In this document: positions 56,693 to 64,000 of the stretch, piece by piece
Position numbering within the stretch: the first letter of the stretch is position 1
How the letters are laid out: the number at the start of each line of letters is the position of its first letter
Assembly (NCBI RefSeq): GCF_900105355.1
Contig: NZ_FNSC01000001.1
Span: 4,030,001 to 4,094,000 of the forward strand
Length of the DNA stretch: 64,000 bases
Direction of reading: 5' to 3'
Origin: Pseudomonas anguilliseptica
GTDB lineage: Bacteria; Pseudomonadota; Gammaproteobacteria; Pseudomonadales; Pseudomonadaceae
The notes under the pieces: model-generated
Seen by the model: the letters and a program-made list of their open reading frames with translations, nothing else
The model's database searches: none
What the model was told of the DNA's origin: nothing
Translations under genes and position numbers: made by a program

Positions 56693-59600
56693 CTAAAACT
56701 CGCGACGGTAGAACAAATCCAGAGAACTGGCCAACCCGCTGGCAGCCTCAAGGTAGAGCTTGCGGCTCAGTTCGTAGCGCAACGCGATGGTATTCGCCGG
56801 CTCGAATACCCCCACGCCATAGCGCAGGCTCAAACGCTCGGACAGATTGCCGCTGGCCACCACGCTGGTGGTTACCCCAGAGCCTTGGGTGTCGAGCTGA
56901 AAGTCACTGATACCCAGGCCCTGCGCGAGGCTATTAACCAGCGGTGCACTGCTGGCCATACCCAGGGCCAACGCCGCTTGCGCAAGCATATTGTTGTCAC
57001 CGCCGCCCTGCCCCAGCGGCCGCCCCATAACCAGGTAGGACAATGCCTGTTCCTGGCTCATCGCTGGCTCGGAAAACACCGTGCTGGTCGGTTGCGCCGC
57101 ATTGCCGCTCAAGCGCAGACCGGCGGTGACATCATCCACCTGACGCACCGCCTCGATATCGAGAAAAGGCTGATCGATGGGCCCGGCAAACAACAACCGC
57201 GCGCGGCGCACATTCAAGCGCTGGCCATAGGCGCGGAAGCGCCCCTTGTTCAGGCTCAGCTCGCCACGAGTGTCCAGATCATTGCCGATATGCACTCGAC
57301 CAAGCAGCTCGGCGTCCAGGCCAAAGCCGCTGAAGGTCAGCCGCTGTTGACCAACCTCGACATCGATATCCATGGCAATCGCCGTGGCCTGTGGTTCAGT
57401 TCTATCGCGACCAATAACCTGAGCGTCACTGGAAACCTGCACGGTTGAGGGCGGCAACTCGCGCACCTCAATCTTGCCGCTGGGGATCAGCACCTTGCCG
57501 GCCAGCGACAGCTGCTCATCACGCAGGCTCAAGCGCAGATCCGGCTCGACCTCCAGCGCAGCATAGGGCTCTACCGTGACTGGTAGTCGGTTGCCCCGCA
57601 GCTGCATATCGGCCAAGAGCCCAGCGGCCCAGCTCAGCTCGCCATTCAGACTGCCCTGCCCTTGCTCGCCACTGCGCCAGTCGCCTTCCAACTGCAGCTG
57701 CTCACCCTCGATGCGCGCCTGCAGTTGCAGCTGCTCGATATTCATCGGCAGCTCAGCGCCGCTTATTTCGCCATTGACCACGCGCAGGTCGCCGTTGATC
57801 TGCGGCGCCAACAGCCCACCCGACAAGGCGCCCGTGCCATTCAGCTGCCCGGCGATACGCTCGACCATCGGCACAAACGGGCGAGCCAGCGCCAGGTCCA
57901 GGCCATTCAGGCGAAAGTTGCCGGACAGCGGCTTGCTCGCCGGGCGCGGATCAAGCTGAGCCTGCAGCGACAGTTCGCCAATCGCCGGGCCATGTAGTTC
58001 CAGCAGGCTATCGATGCGCTGCGGGCGTAACTGCGTACTCAGGCGCAGGCTGTCGTAGGCAAACTCCAGCCACTGCTGCTGATCACGAATGCGCCAGATG
58101 CCGCTACCAGCATCCAGCTCCAGGCTGCCATTCGGCCCGCTGGCCGGCAGATCCAGCTGCAGCCGACCATTCAACTCGCCTTGCCAGGCGAAATCCTTGG
58201 GCCACAGGGCCGCCAGGCTGTCCATGGGGAAGTTGCTCAGCTGGTAGTTCAGCTTGGGCTGCGGCAGCAGGCGCTGCTCTGTACCACATAGACTGGCATC
58301 GCCAGAACGCCAGCAATGCGCGCCTAGGCTGAGCTGCCCGCTGGCCAGCCGCACCAGCGTGGCCGGCTGTTGCAGGCGCCAATCCTGACCGCTGCTTTGT
58401 ACCTCGGCCCGGCTCAGGCTGCCGCGCCAGTTGCCCTTGTCCAGCTTGCCGGCCAGGGCCAGTTGGCTATTCAGCAGCGGGCCTTGCAGCTGCAGCTCAA
58501 GGCTTTGCTGGTGCTGATCACCGGCGACCGTGGCATCCAGGCGACCCAGTTCGGTGTCACCCAGCGCAATGCCCACTGCCTGCAGAGTGACCCGGCCGCG
58601 CTGGGCGCTGTTCAAACCGGCATCGAGTTTGAGTTGTTGTATGCGTTGTTCTGCAAAAGCCAGGCGCTGGCCTTGCAGTTGCAGCTGGCCTTGCGGTGCT
58701 TGCAGATTGCCAGCCAGATCCAGCTGGCCATTGAGTTGGCCCTGCAAGCCCGGCCATAACTGGCCCAACCGTGGCATCGCCAGGAGCAGCTGACCGCTCA
58801 GCTGTTGCTGCAAGGCGGCCTTGCCGCTGATGCGGTTATCCCCCAGGCGGATATCCAATGCACTTAGCTCGCCCTGCTCCAGGCCGCCAACGAACTTCGC
58901 CAGCAGCTTGGCCGATTGGCCGCGCAAACGGCCGTTAAGGTCGATATCGGCGTCAAGATTGAGCTGCTGATTGATCAGACTGCCCGAGCTGTTGAGTGGG
59001 CCTGCCAGGCTGCCGGGCAACTCGGCCAGCCAGTAGGCCGGATCGAACTGACTCAACTGCAAACGCACATCCCAGCTCAGCTGCTCGGCAAAACCCAGGC
59101 TGACCTGGCCTTCGGCGCGACCCTGACCGGCGTGCAGGCGCAGCTCGGGCAGATAAAGCTTCTGCAGATCGCCACTGAGCGGGCTTTGCAGGCTAAACGC
59201 GCCGGCTGGGCCATCCAGCTCGGCAGCGAAATGCCCGAGGTAGTTGCCATCCTGATAGGCCAGCTCACCCTTTAGCATCCGCAGAGCCACAGGCGCTGGC
59301 TCCTCCAGCGGATAGAGGCGCTGCCAAGGGAAGTTCTGCCAGTTGAAGCGGCTGTCCAGGCTCAGGCCCTGCTGCCAGTTCAACTCACCGCTAAGCTGTA
59401 TCTGCTGTTCAGGTTCGGCGGCCAGGCTCAGGTTGCTGATGGTCGCGCCGTCAGCCTTGAGCAGCCCCGCCAACGCCAGGGCAATCGGCCCCTCGGCTGC
59501 CGGCAAGCTGGCACTGCCCGTGAGCTGATAGCCCTCCTGCAGATCGCCTTGGGCATTTAGCTCAAGCTGCTCAAGACTCAAGGTGTCCGGCAGTTCAGTG

Positions 59601-60358
59601 CTGGCCTTGAAGGCCGCTACCTGTATACGCAGTTGCGCCGGCAGGTGCTCCGCCAAAGGCTGCAGCCAACCGCTCAGTTCTCCGGTCAGATAGCCACTGC
59701 TGCTGGCCGAGACTTGCACCCGCTCGCGCAGTTCACCTTTGAGCTGCAGCGCCAGCGGCCAGGCCTGTTGCTCGGGCGCTGGCAATTGCAGCTGTCCGCT
59801 GAGCTGCAGCGGCCAGTCGCCTGAGGTTTGCAGCTGGCCCTGCAACGCCAGCTGCAGATCGGCAGTGTGCAGGCTGAGGTTGTCGACCTGAATGCCCTGG
59901 GCAGTCCAGCGCGCGGCCAGCTGCAAGCCTTGCAACTGTTCGACGCCATTAAGCTGCAGGCTGTCGATCTGCACCTCTCCCAGTTGCAGCGCAAGCGGCA
60001 GGCTCAGATCCGGCAGGCTGAACGGCTCGCTGCTGGGCTGCTGATCAGCCGGGAAGACCAAGCTGATCGGCCCGCTGCGCAGTTGCTCGACACACAGGGT
60101 CAGGCGCAACAGGCAGGCTGGCGACCAATCCAGACTAGGCGCCATAACCTGCACGCTATTGCCGCCCTGCTGCCAGCGCAGCTGTGTCGCAGTCCAACGG
60201 CCGGCCAGACGGCCAGTGAAGTCGTCGACCTGCAAGCCCGGCACCTGCGCCAATAACCAGCGGCTGCCGCCTTGGGTGCCCAGCAGCAGACTCAGGCTGA
60301 TCGCCAACACCAGCAGCCCCAGCAGACTGAACAGCACATTGCGTAGCATGCGCTTCAC
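56693..60358 (-). CDS. tamB: Translocation and assembly module protein TamB
   Basis: A 1,221-residue inner-membrane-anchored protein that spans the periplasm. One N-terminal helix (NVLFSLLGLLVLAISLSLLL), a long beta-taco of repeating amphipathic strands, and the C-terminal DUF490 domain ending in an aromatic residue (SLDLFYRREF). It is thought to carry phospholipids and help assemble outer-membrane proteins with TamA. The ATG overlaps the tamA stop by 4 bp (ATGA), so translation is coupled to tamA, which is interrupted. Confidence 0.93.
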   Translation of the reverse strand: MKRMLRNVLFSLLGLLVLAISLSLLLGTQGGSRWLLAQVPGLQVDDFTGRLAGRWTATQLRWQQGGNSVQVMAPSLDWSPACLLRLTLCVEQLRSGPISLVFPADQQPSSEPFSLPDLSLPLALQLGEVQIDSLQLNGVEQLQGLQLAARWTAQGIQVDNLSLHTADLQLALQGQLQTSGDWPLQLSGQLQLPAPEQQAWPLALQLKGELRERVQVSASSSGYLTGELSGWLQPLAEHLPAQLRIQVAAFKASTELPDTLSLEQLELNAQGDLQEGYQLTGSASLPAAEGPIALALAGLLKADGATISNLSLAAEPEQQIQLSGELNWQQGLSLDSRFNWQNFPWQRLYPLEEPAPVALRMLKGELAYQDGNYLGHFAAELDGPAGAFSLQSPLSGDLQKLYLPELRLHAGQGRAEGQVSLGFAEQLSWDVRLQLSQFDPAYWLAELPGSLAGPLNSSGSLINQQLNLDADIDLNGRLRGQSAKLLAKFVGGLEQGELSALDIRLGDNRISGKAALQQQLSGQLLLAMPRLGQLWPGLQGQLNGQLDLAGNLQAPQGQLQLQGQRLAFAEQRIQQLKLDAGLNSAQRGRVTLQAVGIALGDTELGRLDATVAGDQHQQSLELQLQGPLLNSQLALAGKLDKGNWRGSLSRAEVQSSGQDWRLQQPATLVRLASGQLSLGAHCWRSGDASLCGTEQRLLPQPKLNYQLSNFPMDSLAALWPKDFAWQGELNGRLQLDLPASGPNGSLELDAGSGIWRIRDQQQWLEFAYDSLRLSTQLRPQRIDSLLELHGPAIGELSLQAQLDPRPASKPLSGNFRLNGLDLALARPFVPMVERIAGQLNGTGALSGGLLAPQINGDLRVVNGEISGAELPMNIEQLQLQARIEGEQLQLEGDWRSGEQGQGSLNGELSWAAGLLADMQLRGNRLPVTVEPYAALEVEPDLRLSLRDEQLSLAGKVLIPSGKIEVRELPPSTVQVSSDAQVIGRDRTEPQATAIAMDIDVEVGQQRLTFSGFGLDAELLGRVHIGNDLDTRGELSLNKGRFRAYGQRLNVRRARLLFAGPIDQPFLDIEAVRQVDDVTAGLRLSGNAAQPTSTVFSEPAMSQEQALSYLVMGRPLGQGGGDNNMLAQAALALGMASSAPLVNSLAQGLGISDFQLDTQGSGVTTSVVASGNLSERLSLRYGVGVFEPANTIALRYELSRKLYLEAASGLASSLDLFYRREF

Positions 60359-61598
60359 AGTTCCGGCCCCATGGAGAAATGCAGGCGTACGCCGCCCTGA
60401 TCATCCAGTGGATGTGCCAGATCGAGGCGCAGCGGCCCCAGTGGCGACACCCAGCGCACGCCAAGGCCCACTGCGCTTTTCAGCGAGGGAATCTGCAGCG
60501 AATCGAAGGTATTGCCCTGATCGAAGAAACTCGCCAGGCGCCAGCGCTCAGTCAGGCTGTATTGGTATTCCAGGCTGCTGGTAAACAGATAGCGCCCGCC
60601 GATCTTGTCGCCGGCACGGTTTTCCGGCGACAGGCTCTGGTAGTCATAACCGCGTACGCTCTGATCGCCACCGGCAAAGAAACGCAGCGACGGCGGCACC
60701 TTGGCAAACCCGTCGGATTCGGTGCCGCCCACTTGCACCCGGCCCAGCACGCGGTGACGCTGAAAGAGCGTGGTCAGGCCTTTGAGCTGAAGATTGCCGT
60801 GCAGCACATTGGCATCAGACAGCAGCCCCTTGGCCGCGCCGGACAGATCGAGCTGCAGGCGATAGCCATGGTTGGGGTCGATCTGGTTATCGCTGTGCAG
60901 GTAGGAATAACTCAGGCCCGGCATCAACAGCGTACTGCTGCCGGCATCGTCGCCCAGATCGTACTGTTCGTGCTGCCACTTCAGCGACAGCACGCGCTGC
61001 CAACCGCTGTCGAGTTTGCTGTGCCATTCCGGGCCGAAGGTCAGCAGGCGGCTGCTGCTGTCGGTATTGGCCAGGTCTTCGGCCTGATAGCCGCCGGCCA
61101 CCCGCAGTTTGTCGGTCAATGGCGGATCGAGCGGCACGTCGTACCACAGCCCGACATTCTGCCGCGGCGCCGACAGCTCGAACTCCGCGCCATAGCTATG
61201 CCCTTGCGGGTTGGCCCAGTGCCGCGTCCAGTTGGCCCTGCCACGCGGGCCAACGTCAGTGGAAAAACCCAAGCCCAGGCCCATACTGCGCGGTTTGCGC
61301 GCCTGCACTTGAACCTGCACCGGAATCTGCTCAGCCACGGCACTGCCAGGGTTGGCGTCCACCTGTACCGACTCGAAATAACCACTGGAGCGCAGCGTCT
61401 GATATAGCTCGGCAATCAGCGCTGAGTCATAGGGGGTATCCGCTGGGAACGGCACCATGCGCTGCAGCAATTGCTCATCGAAAGGCGCATCGCCGACAAA
61501 ACTCACGTCGCCCAACTGATAACGCGGCCCGCTGAGATAGATCAGCTCGATATCGGCAACCCCGGCCTCGGGGTCAATTGTCAGTCGCTGACGGCTAA
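60355..61598 (-). pseudogene. tamA: tamA, C-terminal part (beta-barrel) downstream of IS5
   Basis: Codes for the last POTRA portion and the 16-strand-type outer-membrane barrel (GDVSFVGDAPFDEQLLQ, GYDYQSLSPENRAGDKIGGRYL, RLDLAHPLDD, ending HFSMGPEL). The frame runs on into antisense IS5 sequence up to 61722, which would give a product with no signal peptide. Removing IS5 copy D and one CTAA joins it to the N-terminal part in frame, giving 575 codons. Confidence 0.93.
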
Positions 61599-62789
61599 GG
61601 AAACTCTGAATAAGACTTCCTGATTTTGGCAAAATGCCCGGACGCCACCCGCCGAGTTTTCCGATGAAGCAAATGACCTTCGCCGATGCCGAGTACGCCG
61701 GCAAACGCAAGCAGACCCGCAAAGAGTTGTTCCTGATCGAGATGGATCGGGTGGTGCCGTGGAAGGGTTTGATCGCACTGATCGAACCGTATTACCCCAA
61801 GGGTGAAGGCGGTCGGCCGGCCTATCCGCTGATGGCGATGCTACGTGTGCACCTGATGCAGAACTGGTTCGGCTACAGCGACCCGGCGATGGAAGAAGCG
61901 CTGTACGAGACCACTATCCTGCGGCAGTTCGCCGGGCTGAGTCTGGAACGTATCCCCGACGAAACCACCATCCTCAACTTCCGTCGTCTGCTGGAGAAAC
62001 ATGAGTTGGCTGCCGGCATCCTGGCCGTCATCAATGGCTATCTTGGCGACCGTGGCCTGTCGTTGCGCCAAGGCACCATCGTCGATGCCACGCTGATCAA
62101 TGCGCCGAGTTCGACCAAGAACAAGGACGGCAAACGCGACCCAGAGATGCACCAGGCCAAGAAGGGCAACCAATACTACTTCGGCATGAAGGCGCACATT
62201 GGCGTGGATGACGAGTCGGGGCTGGTACACAGCGTGGTAGGCACGGCGGCCAACGTGGCGGATGTCACTCAGGTCGACAAGTTGCTGCACGGCGAGGAAA
62301 ACGTGGTGTGCGCCGATGCGGGTTATACCGGCGTCGAAAAGCGCCCCGAACATGATGGGCGCGAGGTGATCTGGCAGGTTGCTGCCCGCCGCAGCACCTA
62401 TAAGAAGCTGGGTAAGAGCAGCCCGCTGTACAAAGCCAAACGCAAGATCGAGAAGGCCAAGGCCCAGGTGCGCGCCAAGGTTGAGCACCCGTTCCGGGTG
62501 ATCAAGCGTCAGTTCAGTTATGTAAAGACACGCTTCCGTGGCTTGGCCAAGAACACGGCGCAACTGGTGACGCTGTTCGCGCTGTCGAACCTGTGGATGG
62601 CACGCCGACATTTACTGACCAATGCAGGAGAGGTGCGCCTGTAATGCGGGAAATGGCTGCCGCGAGCTACTCGCGGCGGCTAAAAACACAGAAATGAATG
62701 GGTAATCTGATCGTTTTTGATCGATTTGCCGCTTTCAAAATCGGCGGGGCTGAAGTCAGCCAGAAATACATGGCTACTTCAGACCATCC
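61599..62789 (+). mobile_element. IS5-family insertion sequence, copy D (complete, in tamA)
   Basis: 1,191 bp with perfect CTAA duplications at 61595-61598 and 62790-62793. Nearly identical to copy B, with one G fewer at about 62746. It splits tamA in the opposite orientation. Confidence 0.96.
61664..62644 (+). CDS. IS5-family transposase (copy D)
   Basis: A 326-residue DDE transposase identical in protein to copy B. Intact, so probably the active lineage in this genome. Start at MKQMTFADAEY as in the other copies. Confidence 0.95.
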   Translation: MKQMTFADAEYAGKRKQTRKELFLIEMDRVVPWKGLIALIEPYYPKGEGGRPAYPLMAMLRVHLMQNWFGYSDPAMEEALYETTILRQFAGLSLERIPDETTILNFRRLLEKHELAAGILAVINGYLGDRGLSLRQGTIVDATLINAPSSTKNKDGKRDPEMHQAKKGNQYYFGMKAHIGVDDESGLVHSVVGTAANVADVTQVDKLLHGEENVVCADAGYTGVEKRPEHDGREVIWQVAARRSTYKKLGKSSPLYKAKRKIEKAKAQVRAKVEHPFRVIKRQFSYVKTRFRGLAKNTAQLVTLFALSNLWMARRHLLTNAGEVRL

Positions 62790-63277
62790 CTAAAGCGCCC
62801 GGTGAAGAAACCATAACGCGAGGCCTGATTCTGAATTTCGCGCTTGGCCGCGTCGTAATGCCCGTGGTTAAGCTGCGCACCGCTATGCAATTGCGGGTCA
62901 TTGGGCGTACGAAAGGCGCGCAGTTGCGCAGCGGGCCCTTCGACGCGCACCACCACATCACGCAGACGCACCGGTTCACCTGGCTGAATGCGCACGGTCA
63001 GGCGCGGTGTTGCCCCCTCGCTTACCTCGGTGGTGATGTGCGCCTGGTAGTAACCCAGGGCCTGGGCAGCTTTTTCCGCCTGGTTCTCGGCGACCCGACG
63101 ATAGCGTTGCAAGGCCTCGGCATCGCGCTCGCCCAGACTGCCGATATAGCCTTCGATATTGCCTTTCAGCGCGCTGTTGGCCGGCTCAACCCGCACGCGC
63201 AGCTGAGCTTCGGCCAGGACCGTAGCACTCAGCAACAGAAGAAATAGCCCTGAGAAAAGGTTGGAGAACAAAGACAT
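62790..63277 (-). pseudogene. tamA: tamA, N-terminal part upstream of IS5
   Basis: Signal peptide 1-22 (MSLFSNLFSGLFLLLLSATV, LA) and the first two POTRA-like domains to GFFTGRF, codon 162, where IS5 copy D enters. In the intact gene the next residues would be SRQRLTIDPEAGVADI. With the IS in place the frame ends five codons into the element (RDGLK). Confidence 0.92.
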
Positions 63278-63587
63278 GGGGCGATGCTAGCACGAGCCGA
63301 TAGCCGATTTAGAGCGCTGACCAGTGCTTTAAGTTGCGCGTCGACATGTAACCACGCATACCGAGCCCGCTGCTTAGAGCCTGCTTCGGCTCTAGCGAGC
63401 TAGAGCCGTGCAAGGCAAAAACCGGCGAAAAACGCAGCGCAATGGAGTAACAACCAATGGCTGCCCCATGGGTGAGCGCAGCGAATCAAGCGGAGTGTAC
63501 GAGCTGTACATGAGCATTCCGCGACGCCGCGTCCCGGCCTGCCTTTAACGCGACACGGCCGACGCGCAGCAGATCCGGGGCGGGCTT
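63278..63587. other. Intergenic region with palindromic, repeat-like sequence
   Basis: 310 bp without a gene. It contains GAGCC...GGCTC and CTAGC GA GCTAG hairpins (about 63377-63407) followed by AAAACGCAGCGCAATGGAGT-type sequence and a GTGTACGAGCTGTACA palindrome (about 63497-63512). It has the look of a dispersed intergenic repeat, but there is only this copy in the window. Confidence 0.4.
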
Positions 63588-64000
63588 TTAGGCGCTGGCT
63601 TTGACTGCCACTTGCGGGCTTGGATGGAAGAACACGTGCTCGATAATCGGGCCGATGGCCACCTCGCCGATTTCCTCGTAACCCTGACGTTTATAGAACT
63701 CCAGGTAGTGCCCGTTGCCGGTATCCAGCACCACCCCCTGGGAACTGGCGTCTTCGGCGCACCAATTGTGCAGCGCTTCAAGCAGTTGCTCGCCGAGGTG
63801 CTTGCCCTGGTATTCCGGGTGAATGCCGAGCAGCGGCAACACATGATAGGGACCCGGCGGCAGGCAGGCGATTACCGCATCGTGGTATTCCAGATACCTT
63901 TTGGTGCAACGAAAACCGGTGGTCAGCAGCATGCGCATGCGCCAGCCCCAGCTTTCGGTGATGTCCATGCGTCGCTGCGGCGGGGCGATCAGCGCCATGC
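63588..64000 (-). CDS. GNAT-family N-acetyltransferase, partial (5' end outside window)
   Basis: The last 137 or so codons of a Gcn5-type acetyltransferase. The acetyl-CoA region LPLLGIHPEYQGKHLGEQLL (Q/R-x-x-G-x-G/A-like), then TGNGHYLEFYKRQGYEEIGE, is the classic motif A/B pair. An ATG at 63998 is probably internal because the first strand and helix of the fold are missing. Substrate unknown. Confidence 0.85.
   Translation of the reverse strand, partial: MALIAPPQRRMDITESWGWRMRMLLTTGFRCTKRYLEYHDAVIACLPPGPYHVLPLLGIHPEYQGKHLGEQLLEALHNWCAEDASSQGVVLDTGNGHYLEFYKRQGYEEIGEVAIGPIIEHVFFHPSPQVAVKASA

Noticed and set aside
61599..61722. Extension of the tamA C-terminal ORF into IS5, giving an apparent 455-aa protein
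   Set aside because: The N-terminal 41 residues are antisense IS5 sequence; there is no signal peptide, so it is an accidental fusion.

Overview
The window is GC-rich gammaproteobacterial chromosome, most likely Pseudomonas in the broad sense (including Stutzerimonas-like lineages). The evidence is a complete muxA-muxB-muxC-opmB efflux operon in the P. aeruginosa order, adjacent ugd and galU, and a 28-bp XerC/XerD dif-like site that differs from the Pseudomonas dif sequence, as I remember it, at two positions. The dif-like site suggests the replication-terminus region. The species was not determined.

Layout. 1-2532: the tail of a flavin reductase-like gene and a chemotaxis receptor. 2533-8224: an insertion cluster (IS5 copy A, IS66 copy 1, an unknown gene, IS5 copy B in reverse). 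8315-13108: housekeeping genes (ugd, galU, a VOC protein, glutathione reductase, a UPF0126/TRIC membrane protein). 13445-14645: two periplasmic binding protein genes, one truncated. 14658-16720: IS66 copy 2. 16904-17786: a small Xre-type regulator and a gene-poor stretch ending at dif. 17815-33809: two complete 6,592-bp filamentous phage (inovirus) genomes and part of a third in head-to-tail tandem, all with structural genes on the minus strand. 33810-36348: IS66 copy 3 (inverted, truncated) with a truncated IS5 (copy C) nested in it, fused to the 3' part of a membrane protein gene. 36935-45323: a small membrane protein, a retropepsin-like protease, katG, two genes with nonsense mutations (cupin, DUF1203), dsbB, and two TRAP-type binding proteins, the first frameshifted. 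45383-54912: opmB, muxC, muxB, muxA, tpx. 55055-56398: sodium:alanine symporter. 56693-63277: tamB and a tamA gene split by IS5 copy D. 63588-64000: partial GNAT acetyltransferase.

The phage. Each unit carries, in transcription order on the minus strand, a replication initiator, a CxxC micro-protein, a 77-aa protein, an ssDNA-binding protein, a minor-coat-like protein, the major coat protein, a terminator, a 24-aa hydrophobic peptide, a large pIII-like adsorption protein, a pVI-like protein and a Zot/pI assembly ATPase. A small regulator is divergent from rep, beside a hairpin-rich region likely to hold the origin and packaging signal. Because units 1 and 2 are intact and adjacent, a full genome lies between their two origins. 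This is the arrangement that lets dif-integrated inoviruses such as CTXphi make phage from tandem prophages. The third unit is broken in its adsorption gene by IS66 and carries a cluster of substitutions there.

Genome plasticity. There are four IS5-family copies, three with perfect 4-bp YTAR target duplications, and three IS66 copies, none with a matching duplication on both sides. IS66 copies 2 and 3 share the same one-base frameshift in tnpC, face each other across the phage array, and point to copying or recombination followed by deletion. IS5 copy D interrupts tamA upstream of the overlapping tamB. The region 40.7-44.1 kb shows independent gene decay.
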